Shown: in pieces, positions 1 through 8,690 of the stretch | Numbering within the stretch: the stretch's first letter is position 1 | How the letters are laid out: every line of letters begins with the position of its first letter | Program-made: the position numbers and the translations under genes | Assembly (NCBI GenBank): GCA_016793015.1 | Contig: JAEUJD010000169.1 | Location: forward strand, 1 to 56,164 | DNA: 56,164 bases | Origin: Phycisphaerales bacterium | GTDB taxonomy: Bacteria; Planctomycetota; Phycisphaerae; Phycisphaerales; UBA1924 | Reading direction: 5' to 3' | The notes under the pieces: generated by a model | Told to the model about the DNA's origin: nothing | What the model saw: the letters and a program-made list of their open reading frames with translations, nothing else | The model's database searches: none

Positions 1-254
1 AGTCGGTGGTGGGGCGCGCGCGGGAGGTGCTGGCGAGTTTGGCCGTGCATCACGGGCTCGGCGAGCCGGCAGCTACGGCATCGCAGCCGAGCTCGTCGCC
101 AAACGGCCAACTCGGGTTGTTCACCGAATATCTGCGGCATCCGGCGGTGGATGAATTGAAAGAACTCAAGCTGGATTCGATGAGCCCGATGCAGGCGTTC
201 GATGCGCTGAGGCGTCTGCGCGAATCGGTCGAGCGCACTTCGAAGACATCGTGA
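1..254 (+). CDS. mutS: DNA mismatch repair protein MutS, C-terminal end (5' partial)
   Basis: The reading frame is open from the left edge and ends in TGA at 252-254. About 83 residues are visible. They contain GRAREVLASL, the helix that normally follows the ATPase domain in MutS ('P..V..RA..IL..L'). The last residues, LDSMSPMQAFDALRRLRE, match the usual MutS ending ('D.D.LTP..AL..L..LK'). MutS recognises mismatches and starts their repair. The ATPase and mismatch-binding domains lie outside the window, so the call rests on the tail alone. Alternatives among P-loop proteins with this exact ending are few. Confidence 0.8.
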   Translation, partial: SVVGRAREVLASLAVHHGLGEPAATASQPSSSPNGQLGLFTEYLRHPAVDELKELKLDSMSPMQAFDALRRLRESVERTSKTS

Positions 255-308
255 TGAGCAGGCCGGGAGAGCGGCGCGATGGAGTGCCGCGCCCGAGACC
301 GCTGAGTG

Positions 309-323
309 TGCGATAATCCCGCG
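309..323 (+). promoter_or_regulatory. Candidate extended -10 promoter for a leaderless ABC transporter mRNA
   Basis: TGC-GATAAT at 309-317 matches the extended -10 pattern TGN-TATAAT with one mismatch. The GTG start at 323 lies 6 nt after the hexamer, where transcription would normally begin. No Shine-Dalgarno sequence is visible between mutS and the GTG. I see no clear -35 box, which fits an extended -10 promoter. Confidence 0.45.
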
Positions 324-1180
324 TGCTCCGACTGACCAATCTCCGCAAGAGCTACGGCAACATTGTTGCGGTGGATGGTCTCTCGCTGGAGGTTCGGCGC
401 GGTGAGGTGTTCGGGCTCCTGGGCCCGAACGGCGCCGGGAAGAGCACGACAATCGGCATGAGTGTCGGGTTGATCACGCCGGATTCGGGCACCGTCGAGA
501 TTGAAGGTGCGGGCGCGCCGACGACTGATTCGGTGCGGAAACACATCGGCATCGCGCCGCAGGCGCTGGCCATCTACGACGATCTTTCGGGCAAGGAGAA
601 TCTGTCTCTCTTTGGGCGGCTTTACGGGCTTGGCGGGCGCGAACTGAAGGATCGCGTTCATCGCGGGCTCGATCTGGTCGGTTTGCTGCCTCGCTCGCGC
701 GACCGTGCGGGCGGGTATTCGGGAGGCATGAAGCGCCGCCTGAATCTTGCCGCGGCGTTGATCCATGAACCACCTCTGCTGCTGCTGGATGAGCCGACGG
801 CGGGCGTTGATCCTCAGAGCCGCAACAACATTCTGGATACGGTGCGCGACCTGGCGAAGGCGGGGAAGACGATCATCTACACCACGCATTACATGGAGGA
901 AGCGCAGAAGCTGTGCGATCGCGTGGGCATTATCGACAAGGGGAAACTGCTCTGCGTGGGCACGGTGGATGAGCTGGTGCGCGCGTACGGAGGCAAGAGC
1001 GCGGTTCGGATCGAGCGGGGCGGGAAGCACGAACGCGTCGAGACTGATGCGCCGGTGCGGGAGATTTCCCGCGTGCTGGCGCACGCAGAAGCCGGCGAAC
1101 CGGTGACGGGCGTGCACATCGATCAGCCGAACCTGGAGAGCGTGTTCCTCGGCCTGACAGGAAGGAGCCTGCGCGACTGA
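323..1180 (+). CDS. ABC transporter ATP-binding protein (ABC-2 exporter type)
   Basis: This 285-residue nucleotide-binding subunit would power an exporter together with the downstream permease. Walker A GPNGAGKST is at residues 34-42, the Q-loop Gln near 80, the signature YSGGM at 132-136, Walker B LLLLDEPT near 152-159, and the switch His in YTTHYMEE near 190. The order and spacing match the DrrA/CcmA/NodI-like group that pairs with ABC-2 permeases. The GTG start is chosen because the family motif LRKSYG follows within ten residues. Its stop overlaps the next gene's ATG by one base, so the pair is almost certainly co-translated. The substrate cannot be told from sequence; drug, lipid or polysaccharide export are all possible. 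Confidence 0.93.
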   Translation: MLRLTNLRKSYGNIVAVDGLSLEVRRGEVFGLLGPNGAGKSTTIGMSVGLITPDSGTVEIEGAGAPTTDSVRKHIGIAPQALAIYDDLSGKENLSLFGRLYGLGGRELKDRVHRGLDLVGLLPRSRDRAGGYSGGMKRRLNLAAALIHEPPLLLLDEPTAGVDPQSRNNILDTVRDLAKAGKTIIYTTHYMEEAQKLCDRVGIIDKGKLLCVGTVDELVRAYGGKSAVRIERGGKHERVETDAPVREISRVLAHAEAGEPVTGVHIDQPNLESVFLGLTGRSLRD

Positions 1181-2496
1181 TGGGAGCCTTCACCGGAATC
1201 CGGGCGATGTGGGCGATCGCGTGGACCGACGTGCGGCTGTTGCTGCGCGATCGTGCCGCGGCCTTTTTTACGTTTGTTTTCCCGATCATCTTCGCGATTT
1301 TCTTCGGGCTGGTCTTTGGAGGCGACGCGAAGAAGGGGAAGATCGAGATCGCGGTGGTGCAGATCGATCAGGGTTCGCTCGCGAGCGAGTTTGTCGCGAG
1401 CCTGAGGAAGATGGACGGCTTCAACTTCACGCCGGTTGCATCGGAGGCGGATGGCGAGCGGATCGTGCGCGAGGGCAAGGCCTCGGCGTGCATCATCATC
1501 CCCGATGGGTTTGACCGTGGCCTTGAGAACATCTTCGCGACGGGCAAGGGTCCGGAAGTGCCTGTCTTGGTCGATCCGTCGAAGGCCGGCGAAACGGGCC
1601 TGCTCCAGGGGCGATTGATGGAACAAAGCTTCGCGATGATGGCGAAGTCGATTACCCAGCCGGACCGGATGAAGAAGCAATTGCAGCAGGCGCGGGACAC
1701 GATCGCGAAGTCGAAAGATGTTGACCTCAGCCGCAAATTGATGTTCGGGACGCTGTTTCAGAACATCGAGACGTTCGTGAACGACGCCAACAAGCCGGGC
1801 GAGGATGGCAAGGCGGTGATCGGCGGCGATGCGCTCTCCGGTTTCAGTCCGATGCAGTTTGAGGTAAAAGACATCCGCAAGCAGCGGACGGGGCCGACGA
1901 ATGCGTACGAGGTGTCGCTGCCGCAGGGCATTGTGTGGGGATTGATGGGCTGCGTGACGGCGTTTGTTTCGACCTTGGCCCGGGACCGGCAGCGGGGGAC
2001 ATTGGTTCGCCTTCGGAGCGCGCCGGTCACGCGTTGGCAGATCGTGGGCGGCAAGGCGATCGCAGGCTTTGTCTCGTGCATGCTGGTGCAGTGGCTGTTG
2101 ATCGGGATTTTCGCGGCGTTCTTCGGCGTTCGAGTTCCCAATCCGCCCATGCTCATGGTCGCGACGGTCTTCTCGGCGTGCGCGTTCGTCGGCGTGATGA
2201 TGTTCCTGGCGGTGATCGGACGTTCGGGCGAAGGTTCGGCCGGCTTTGGCCGCAGCGTGATCCTGATCATGGCGCTCATCGGTGGCGGCACCCTGCCGGT
2301 CTTCTTCATGCCCGCGTTCATGAAGCCCGTCAGCATGGCCAGCCCGTTCAAGTGGTCGGTGGATGCGATCGAAGGGGCGACTTGGCGCGGGTACGACTCG
2401 CAGCAGATGTTCCTGCCGCTCGCGGTCCTGGCGGGCGTGGCGATCGGCGGCTTTGTGCTGGGCTCGATGATGTTCCGGCGTGCGATGCGGGAATAG
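1180..2496 (+). CDS. ABC-2 type transporter permease
   Basis: This 438-residue membrane subunit is the partner of the ATPase just upstream (TGATG overlap). One hydrophobic helix near residues 28-47 (FFTFVFPIIFAIFFGLVF) is followed by a large soluble extracytoplasmic region to about residue 245. A block of about five helices at the C-terminus ends in MMFRRAMRE. That is the NatB/YhaP-like ABC2_membrane_3 architecture. The segment RDRQRGTLVRLRSAPV just before the helical block is typical of ABC-2 permeases. The exported substrate is unknown. Confidence 0.9.
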   Translation: MGAFTGIRAMWAIAWTDVRLLLRDRAAAFFTFVFPIIFAIFFGLVFGGDAKKGKIEIAVVQIDQGSLASEFVASLRKMDGFNFTPVASEADGERIVREGKASACIIIPDGFDRGLENIFATGKGPEVPVLVDPSKAGETGLLQGRLMEQSFAMMAKSITQPDRMKKQLQQARDTIAKSKDVDLSRKLMFGTLFQNIETFVNDANKPGEDGKAVIGGDALSGFSPMQFEVKDIRKQRTGPTNAYEVSLPQGIVWGLMGCVTAFVSTLARDRQRGTLVRLRSAPVTRWQIVGGKAIAGFVSCMLVQWLLIGIFAAFFGVRVPNPPMLMVATVFSACAFVGVMMFLAVIGRSGEGSAGFGRSVILIMALIGGGTLPVFFMPAFMKPVSMASPFKWSVDAIEGATWRGYDSQQMFLPLAVLAGVAIGGFVLGSMMFRRAMRE

Positions 2497-2538
2497 GCCT
2501 GTCGCTCGCGGTTCCGTCCGCCGTAAAGTTCCGTACCC

Positions 2539-2612
2539 GGGCGGGTAGCTCAGTTGGCTAGAGCATTCGCTTTACATGCGAGAGGTCCAGGGTTCGAGTC
2601 CCTGCCTGCCCA
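2539..2612 (+). tRNA. tRNA-Val(UAC)
   Basis: A 74-nt cloverleaf. The 7-bp acceptor stem GGGCGGG/CCTGCCC has one G-U pair. The D-arm is GCTC/GAGC. The anticodon loop TTTACAT gives anticodon TAC. The T-arm is CAGGG-TTCGAGT-CCCTG, with discriminator A at 2612. CCA is not encoded. Confidence 0.97.
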
Positions 2613-2632
2613 TTGGTTTTGGATCGCACATC

Positions 2633-2697
2633 GTGGCACCGGGTTTCTGCCCGGTGTGCAGGTCATTCAAATCACCGCCCGGAAGGGCGGTGCCACT
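2633..2697 (+). repeat. Nested palindromic element between tRNA-Val and waaA
   Basis: Two hairpins, CACCGGG-TTTCTG-CCCGGTG (2637-2656) and CACCGCCC-GGAA-GGGCGGTG (2673-2692), sit inside an outer inverted repeat GTGGCACC (2633-2640)/GGTGCCAC (2690-2697). The outer arms overlap the inner stems, so the RNA could form either twin hairpins or one long-range stem. The element ends 2 nt before the GTG proposed for waaA. The 5' hairpin may also terminate the tRNA transcript, although it has no U-tract. Confidence 0.7.
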
Positions 2698-2698
2698 C

Positions 2699-3973
2699 GT
2701 GAACACCCTCGATCTTCTCTACATCACCGGCGGAGCGATCGCATCGCCGTGGCTGCTGCGCAAGCAGCGTGACGGTTGGAAGGAGCGATTCGGTCATATC
2801 GCGGCGCTCCCGCCCAAGCGCATGCCGCGGCTGATGATCCATGCGGTTTCTGTCGGCGAGGTGAATGCGATTCGCCACCTCCTGCCGCTGCTCACCGTGC
2901 CTGCGGACGGCCCCGCAGTGGAGGTCGTCGTCACCGTCGGCACCGACACCGGCCTTGCACGCGCCAAAGAACTGTTCTCAAAGCAGGCAAGGGTGCTGCG
3001 TTATCCGATCGATTTATCCGCAAGCGTGCTGCGATTTCTCGATGCCGTGCAGCCCGATGTCGTCGCGCTCGTTGAACTCGAAGTCTGGCCCAACTTCATC
3101 AAGGAATGCTCGCGCCGCCGGATTCCGGTTGCTGTGATCAACGGCCGACTGAGCGAGCGGTCGTTCAGGGGCTATCGCAAACTCAAACCTGTGCTGGCGC
3201 CGACGTTCGCTCGTCTCGCGGAGGTCGCGGCACAGGACGAGGACTACGCGGCGCGATTCGTGGCCATGGGTGTGCCGCGCGAACGCGTACGGATTACCGG
3301 GACGATGAAGTGGGATGCCGCGGCAGTGCCCGAATCGCGCGATGCGGCGATTCCCGGGGCGGATGAACTCGCGAAAGGGCTCGGCATCGACCCCACGAAG
3401 CCCCTCATAGTCGCAGGCAGCACCGGCCCCGGTGAAGAAGCCCTGCTTCATCGCACGTGTCCCGCGGGCGTACAACTTCTCTGCGCACCCCGCAAGCCCG
3501 ATCGATTCGATGAAGCCGCGGCCGCGCTTTCTGGTTGCGTCCGACGGTCCGCAGCAAAGGGCACGGCCACTCCGCCCCCGACCGGTCGCGATCGCTTCCT
3601 TCTCGACACCATCGGCGAACTTCGCCTCGCTTATTCGCTCGCCGATGTGATCGTCGTCGGTCGCTCCTTCATTGATCTCTTCGGATCAGACCCGCTTGAG
3701 CCCGCGGCACTCGGCAAACCGATCCTCATCGGCCCCCGGTACGGCGACTTTCAAAGCGTGGTTGAAACGCTGGAACGAGCCGGAGCGATCCGGATCGTTC
3801 CGTCCGAGCAACTTGGTCAAACGCTGGAATCGCTGCTCGGAAGCGCCTCCGAGCGCGAAGCACTCTCCCAAAACGCCCGGGCCGCCGTCCTGGCGAACAA
3901 GGGGGCGAGCGCCCAGCATGCTTCGCTGCTGCTTTCGCTGCTGGGGAAGCGTTCCGGGCTGGCGAACCAGTAG
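2699..3973 (+). CDS. waaA: 3-deoxy-D-manno-octulosonic acid (Kdo) transferase
   Basis: This 424-residue GT-B glycosyltransferase transfers Kdo from CMP-Kdo to the lipid A precursor at the cytoplasmic face of the inner membrane. HAVSVGE near residue 52 carries the Glu used as catalytic base in this family. LVELEVWPNFI, the AGSTGPGEE loop, APRKPDRF and the late LEPAALGKPILIGP donor-site motif follow in family order, and the length is normal. The frame stays open upstream through the tRNA, so the GTG at 2699 is inferred from family length and from starting clear of tRNA-Val. Its presence implies an LPS-type outer membrane. Translation may be controlled by the palindromes directly upstream. Confidence 0.93.
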   Translation: MNTLDLLYITGGAIASPWLLRKQRDGWKERFGHIAALPPKRMPRLMIHAVSVGEVNAIRHLLPLLTVPADGPAVEVVVTVGTDTGLARAKELFSKQARVLRYPIDLSASVLRFLDAVQPDVVALVELEVWPNFIKECSRRRIPVAVINGRLSERSFRGYRKLKPVLAPTFARLAEVAAQDEDYAARFVAMGVPRERVRITGTMKWDAAAVPESRDAAIPGADELAKGLGIDPTKPLIVAGSTGPGEEALLHRTCPAGVQLLCAPRKPDRFDEAAAALSGCVRRSAAKGTATPPPTGRDRFLLDTIGELRLAYSLADVIVVGRSFIDLFGSDPLEPAALGKPILIGPRYGDFQSVVETLERAGAIRIVPSEQLGQTLESLLGSASEREALSQNARAAVLANKGASAQHASLLLSLLGKRSGLANQ

Positions 3974-4060
3974 CTGCCGGCATTTACGCGTTTTCTGGTT
4001 GAAGCAATTCCAATCATCCGGGCCGACGCGTACCATTGCCCCTTGGCCCCGAACAGGACA

Positions 4061-4081
4061 CTTCCAAGTCCAATCTGGAAG
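4061..4081 (+). other. Small hairpin between waaA and tRNA-Lys
   Basis: CTTCCA (4061-4066) and TGGAAG (4076-4081) form a 6-bp stem with a 9-nt loop. No T-run follows, so it is at best a weak terminator of waaA. The rest of 3974-4124 shows no coding potential. Confidence 0.35.
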
Positions 4082-4124
4082 TGAACCGGTGCGGGTCAAG
4101 CGGGGTGAACACTCCGAATGAGTC

Positions 4125-4197
4125 GAGGGCGTAGCTCAGTTGGTAGAGCAGCGGCCTTTTAAGCCGTAGGTCCAGGGTTCGAGTCCCTGCGCCCTCA
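4125..4197 (+). tRNA. tRNA-Lys(UUU)
   Basis: A 73-nt cloverleaf. The acceptor stem GAGGGCG/CGCCCTC is perfect. The D-arm is GCTC/GAGC. The anticodon stem GCGGC/GCCGT holds loop CTTTTAA (anticodon TTT). The T-arm is CAGGG-TTCGAGT-CCCTG, with discriminator A. CCA is not encoded. Confidence 0.97.
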
Positions 4198-4208
4198 TTG
4201 CTCCAGCG

Positions 4209-7200
4209 ATGGAGCGCGACACGGATGTTTTTCGGCCCGCTCGCGCGGCGCCGGAGGGAGAACGGTTGCTCCACGTATTTCACGCGGCATGGACAGTCGG
4301 ACATTCGGCAACCGCCACCGGTCCGATGCTCCACATCTGGGGGGAAGACGGCGCAAAGCTGGCGAAGCTTGCTCGCGCCGCATCCGGTGAACACCCGCTC
4401 GCGCTCGATGTCGCTGCGATCCGCGCCCGGCTCGGAACCGCGTTTGGAGAAGAAGCCGTCGCGGCCTCGGTCATCACGCTCGAGTTGCCCAGCATGGGCG
4501 GAAGCGTGCAGCCCAGCTCGCACCTCGCGCGTGCCGCGGGACACCGTGCGGAAGGTCTGCTCAAGCTCGAAACCGTATCGGTTCCAACTCTGGCCGTGAG
4601 TCCTTTGCTCGCGCCCGTCGCGCTTGATGCGCTTCTCGATGAGTCGCCCCGCGAGAACGGCAACGGATCAGGTGAGAAAACCGATCTCATCGGGGCATCC
4701 ATCGTGTTCTATGGCGCGGCCACCCGCCTGGTGCGCAGTTTGCTTGCCCAGCAGCGGTTTGTCCCGATGATTTCGCAGCACGGCATCGGCAGCGCGGGCG
4801 ATTTCCGCGGGCTTTGGCAGCCGTGGCTCAGCGATGAAAAGACCGCCGAACGCGTCGCGGCACTCGTGCATGGCATGCCCACCATCGCGCGAGCGGGTGT
4901 CGATGCGTTCGAGCATCAGCCGTGGCCGATCGTCGAGGATTTTCTGTGGCGCGTGCTCGATGCGCAGTGCCGCGCGACGTTGACACGCGAAGATTTTTAC
5001 TCGTCGGTCGGCGAGAAGGATGCGACGACCGACCTGCACGTCGCGTGGCTTCAGGCGCTCCTCGCAAGCGGCAACTCGGTCCCGGCGACCAACGTGCGAG
5101 GCCAGGAGTTGGCCCGGCGCGTTCGCCAATGGATCGGCGGCCTTGAGGAGCGCGGCGCGAGTTCTGCCTGGCGTCTGATGCTCAAGTTGAACGAGCCGAT
5201 CCCGGAAGAAGGCGAAGACGATGCGCAGTGGGGGCTGACGTTCCATTTGCAGAGCGTCGATCGGCCGGCGCTCGTGGTGGATGCCGCCGACCTCTGGGCG
5301 CTCACCGGCGACTCGATGACAATCGAGGGCAAACGCATCGACTCCCCCCAGGAATTGATGCTCGGCGAACTCGGTCGCGCCAGCCGCATCTACAACCGGC
5401 TCGAGAAGGCTCTTGAAGACTCTGAACCCGCGGGCGTCGAGCTCTCGACGCGCCAGGCGTACCAGTTTCTCCGTGAATTCTCGCCGGTTTTGCAGGAGCA
5501 GGGCTTCGGCGTGCAGACGCCGGATTGGTGGGACTCACCTCTCGCCAAGCTCGGTGTGCGGCTGCGCCTCGACAGCGATTCGATGAGCGACGTGATGGGT
5601 CAGAGCTCTGCGGGTGGAAGCACCGCCTCCGGTCCGACGCTCGGCATGGGCGCACTCGTCCGCTATCGCTGGGAGATCGCGCTCGGCGACACCACGCTAT
5701 CGCTCTCCGAATTCGAGAAACTCGCGGCACGCAAGAGCCCGCTCGTCAAGGTCAACGGCCGCTGGATCGAAGTCCGCCCCGAGGATGTCCAGAGCGCGAT
5801 CAAGTTCGTGCGCGACAACCCCGGTGGCGAGATGAAGGTCGCCGATGCGCTGCGAATCGCGTACGGAACCGATCCGCGCGAGACCGGCGTGCAGATCACA
5901 GGCCTCGAAGCAACCGGCTGGGTCGCGGCGCTCATGAACGCCGAGGCCGCGACGCGCCAGCTCGAAACGATCAAGCCGCCCGAGCGCTTCCACGGCACAC
6001 TCCGCCCGTATCAGGTGCGGGGTGTTTCGTGGATGGCCTTCCTCGAGCGCGTCGGACTTGGGCTTTGCCTCGCGGACGACATGGGCCTGGGAAAGACGAT
6101 TCAGTTGCTCGCGCTGATGGCATTCGAGCGTGAGCAGATGAACGCGGCGATTGCTGCGTTGCCCCCCGGTTCACCCCGTCCGAAGGTGCTTCCCACGTTG
6201 CTGGTTGTGCCGATGTCGGTCGTCGGAAACTGGATGCACGAGACCGCGCGATTCTGCCCGGAATTGACGGTCCTGACGCACCACGGTGCCGATCGATTGA
6301 ACGAAGACGCATTCGTCGAGAAGGCCCGCGCCAGCGACATGATCATCACCACCTATTCCCTCGCGCACCGCGATAAAGAACTTCTCGCGAAGGTGCAATG
6401 GGGGCGTCTGGTGCTCGACGAGGCCCAGTACATCAAGAACCCCGGCGCGAAGCAGAGCCAGGCCGTCCGCTCGATCGCCGCGGAGCGCCGCGTCGCGCTC
6501 ACCGGCACGCCCGTCGAGAACCGTCTCAGCGAACTCTGGTCGATCATGGACTTCCTGAACCCGGGCTATCTCGGTTCTGCGGGAAGTTTCCGCCAGCGCT
6601 TCGCCGTGGGCATCGAGCGCTACCGCGATCGTGCCAAACTCGAACAGCTCAAGGGGCTCGTCCGCCCGTTCATCCTGCGGCGACTCAAGAGCGATCCGAC
6701 CGTCGTCGCCGACTTACCGGAAAAGGTCGAGAGCAAGGAATACTGCCCGCTCACCAGCGAGCAGGCAACTCTCTACGAGCAGTGCGTGCAGCGCATGCTC
6801 AGCGAAGTCGAGCGGAGCGAAGGAATTCAACGCCGCGGACTGGTGCTTTCCGCTCTCATCAAGCTCAAGCAGATCTGCAATCACCCGACTCAGTTGCTCA
6901 AAGACTGGCAGGAAGGAAGCCTCAAGCCGCCGGTCGTCGAGCGCAGCGGCAAGTGCATCCGCCTCATCGAGATGCTCGACGAGGTGCTCGCCGAGGGCGA
7001 TCAGGCCATCGTTTTCACGCAGTTCCGCCAGATGGGCAATCTGCTCGGCGCGATGCTCCGGCATCACCTCGATCGCGAGGTCCTCTTCCTGCACGGCGGC
7101 ACGACGCAGAAAGAACGCGTTCAGATCGTCGAAGACTTCCAGAAAGCCGACGGCAAGAACCCGATCCTGCTCATCAGCCTGAAGGCCGGCGGCGTGGGTT

Positions 7201-7493
7201 TGAATCTGACCGCCGCGAGCCACGTTTTCCACTTCGATCGCTGGTGGAACCCCGCGGTCGAGAACCAGGCAACCGATCGTGCGTACCGAATCGGCCAAAC
7301 ACGCACGGTGCAGGTGCACAAGTTCGTTGTTCGGGGAACGCTGGAAGAACGCATCGATCAGATGATCGAGTCCAAGACAGAACTGGCCGAGAACATCATC
7401 GGTTCGGGCGAGCGCTGGCTCACCGAACTCGATACAACACAATTGCGAGAACTGCTCGCACTCCGCAACGACGCGATCGCCGACGAGATGTAA
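4209..7493 (+). CDS. SNF2/RapA-family DEAD/DEAH-box helicase
   Basis: This 1094-residue protein is a superfamily 2 DNA translocase. The first ~580 residues form a bacterial-type SNF2 N-terminal region of unclear role. The ATPase core then shows LADDMGLGKT (motif I, about residue 620), DEAQYIKNP (motif II, about 737) and ALTGTPVENRL (motif III). In the second RecA lobe it shows ISLKAGGVGLNLTAA (about 990) and QATDRAYRIGQTR (motif VI, about 1020). All key residues are present. The ATG lies 11 nt after tRNA-Lys. Three bases separate its stop from the SWIM zinc-finger gene, an association common in bacteria that suggests a two-protein machine. Its target (chromatin, stalled RNA polymerase, repair or defence) is not known. 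Confidence 0.93.
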   Translation: MERDTDVFRPARAAPEGERLLHVFHAAWTVGHSATATGPMLHIWGEDGAKLAKLARAASGEHPLALDVAAIRARLGTAFGEEAVAASVITLELPSMGGSVQPSSHLARAAGHRAEGLLKLETVSVPTLAVSPLLAPVALDALLDESPRENGNGSGEKTDLIGASIVFYGAATRLVRSLLAQQRFVPMISQHGIGSAGDFRGLWQPWLSDEKTAERVAALVHGMPTIARAGVDAFEHQPWPIVEDFLWRVLDAQCRATLTREDFYSSVGEKDATTDLHVAWLQALLASGNSVPATNVRGQELARRVRQWIGGLEERGASSAWRLMLKLNEPIPEEGEDDAQWGLTFHLQSVDRPALVVDAADLWALTGDSMTIEGKRIDSPQELMLGELGRASRIYNRLEKALEDSEPAGVELSTRQAYQFLREFSPVLQEQGFGVQTPDWWDSPLAKLGVRLRLDSDSMSDVMGQSSAGGSTASGPTLGMGALVRYRWEIALGDTTLSLSEFEKLAARKSPLVKVNGRWIEVRPEDVQSAIKFVRDNPGGEMKVADALRIAYGTDPRETGVQITGLEATGWVAALMNAEAATRQLETIKPPERFHGTLRPYQVRGVSWMAFLERVGLGLCLADDMGLGKTIQLLALMAFEREQMNAAIAALPPGSPRPKVLPTLLVVPMSVVGNWMHETARFCPELTVLTHHGADRLNEDAFVEKARASDMIITTYSLAHRDKELLAKVQWGRLVLDEAQYIKNPGAKQSQAVRSIAAERRVALTGTPVENRLSELWSIMDFLNPGYLGSAGSFRQRFAVGIERYRDRAKLEQLKGLVRPFILRRLKSDPTVVADLPEKVESKEYCPLTSEQATLYEQCVQRMLSEVERSEGIQRRGLVLSALIKLKQICNHPTQLLKDWQEGSLKPPVVERSGKCIRLIEMLDEVLAEGDQAIVFTQFRQMGNLLGAMLRHHLDREVLFLHGGTTQKERVQIVEDFQKADGKNPILLISLKAGGVGLNLTAASHVFHFDRWWNPAVENQATDRAYRIGQTRTVQVHKFVVRGTLEERIDQMIESKTELAENIIGSGERWLTELDTTQLRELLALRNDAIADEM

Positions 7494-7496
7494 CCC

Positions 7497-8657
7497 ATGG
7501 CAAGCGCGCCCAACTCCGGTCCGACCCCATCCAAGCCGCCCAGTGCGGCCACGCCTCCGGTCATTCGTCAGTTATCCAACGACCCCGTTCCCACGCAATC
7601 GAGTCGCCCTCCTGTCCCGCCCCCGGCGCAGACGCCCCGCCCTCAGCCCTACACGCGTGCGCCCAAGCCGCTTCCGCTCAAGCCCCGACGTGTGCGGGGT
7701 GGCGTCAAGATTTCGACCACCGAGCAGGCTTCTCTCTGGTCAGAGAGTTGGCCCGCGCAGCGCTGGGTCCGAATCATCGAGCAGGCCGCACCGGGCAAGC
7801 GTTCAGTCGATGGTCTCGAATACGCCTCGCTCGGTCAGACCAAGACACTGATCATCGAGCACTCCTCGCTCGTTGCCAGTGTGCAGGGGCGCGCAGAGCG
7901 TCCGTATCAGGTGAAGTTTCAGTTCGAGCCGTTGACGCCCGAGCAGTGGGAAAAAGTCGGCGGCGTGATGACCGATCAGGCCGTTTACGCCGCGAAATTG
8001 CTCGCGGGCGATCTTCCCGCCAACATCGAGGACGTCTTCGTCCCCCTCGGGCTGAAACTCTTCCCCACCGAAATCTCGGAGGTCGTGTTTTCGTGCACCT
8101 GTCAGGAGTATCAAGCCGAAGAGCGCACCCGAAGTGCCGCAAAGGCCGCAGGCGAAAATCCGGGCCCGCTCCTCTGGTGTAAGCACGCGGCGTGCGCCGC
8201 CTATCTCCTCGCGCAGCGCCTCGCCAGCGATCCTTTCGTGATGTTTAAGCTCCGTGGCCTCGATGGCCAGGAACTGCTGGAGCGTCTACGCCACAGCCGC
8301 GCCGTTGCGAATTCCTCCAAGACCAATCCCTCGGTCTACGCGGGTCGCGTCCCCGGAGTGTCCGACACGGGGCTCGTTGCTTTCGAAGCGACCCGCGACT
8401 TCTGGGAACTGAATTCCGACATCGAGAGCCTCGATGCGCCGATCGTGCCGCCCCCGGTGAGTCATCCGCTGCTTCGCCGGCTTGGGCCAAGCCCCTTGAC
8501 GGGTTTGGCGAAATCAGGCGGCGATGCGCCCGCCTCGTTCCCGCTCGTCGGTCTGCTGGCAAGTTGCTACGAGGTCATCAGCGAGGCGACCTTGCGCGAG
8601 GAATCGGGTGCCGCGCCACCACTCGAAAATGAGCCACCCCAAGCAGATTCCGAGTGA
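7497..8657 (+). CDS. SWIM zinc-finger family protein
   Basis: This 386-residue protein carries a SWIM signature, C-x-C-x(n)-C-x-H: FSCTCQEYQ near residue 201 and LWCKHAAC near 227. The Cys-Cys-Cys-His set suits zinc binding and DNA or protein contacts. The first ~60 residues are Pro-rich and probably disordered (PPVPPPAQTPRPQP). A Trp-rich module (SLWSESWPAQRW) follows and is typical of SWIM proteins encoded beside SNF2 helicases. The start is 3 nt behind the helicase stop, so the two are translationally coupled. It probably serves as the partner or substrate adaptor of the SNF2 protein; that role is inferred from context only. Confidence 0.88.
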   Translation: MASAPNSGPTPSKPPSAATPPVIRQLSNDPVPTQSSRPPVPPPAQTPRPQPYTRAPKPLPLKPRRVRGGVKISTTEQASLWSESWPAQRWVRIIEQAAPGKRSVDGLEYASLGQTKTLIIEHSSLVASVQGRAERPYQVKFQFEPLTPEQWEKVGGVMTDQAVYAAKLLAGDLPANIEDVFVPLGLKLFPTEISEVVFSCTCQEYQAEERTRSAAKAAGENPGPLLWCKHAACAAYLLAQRLASDPFVMFKLRGLDGQELLERLRHSRAVANSSKTNPSVYAGRVPGVSDTGLVAFEATRDFWELNSDIESLDAPIVPPPVSHPLLRRLGPSPLTGLAKSGGDAPASFPLVGLLASCYEVISEATLREESGAAPPLENEPPQADSE

Positions 8658-8690
8658 ACCGGCGACTTGCCCGCGGCCGTACTCAGTTCC

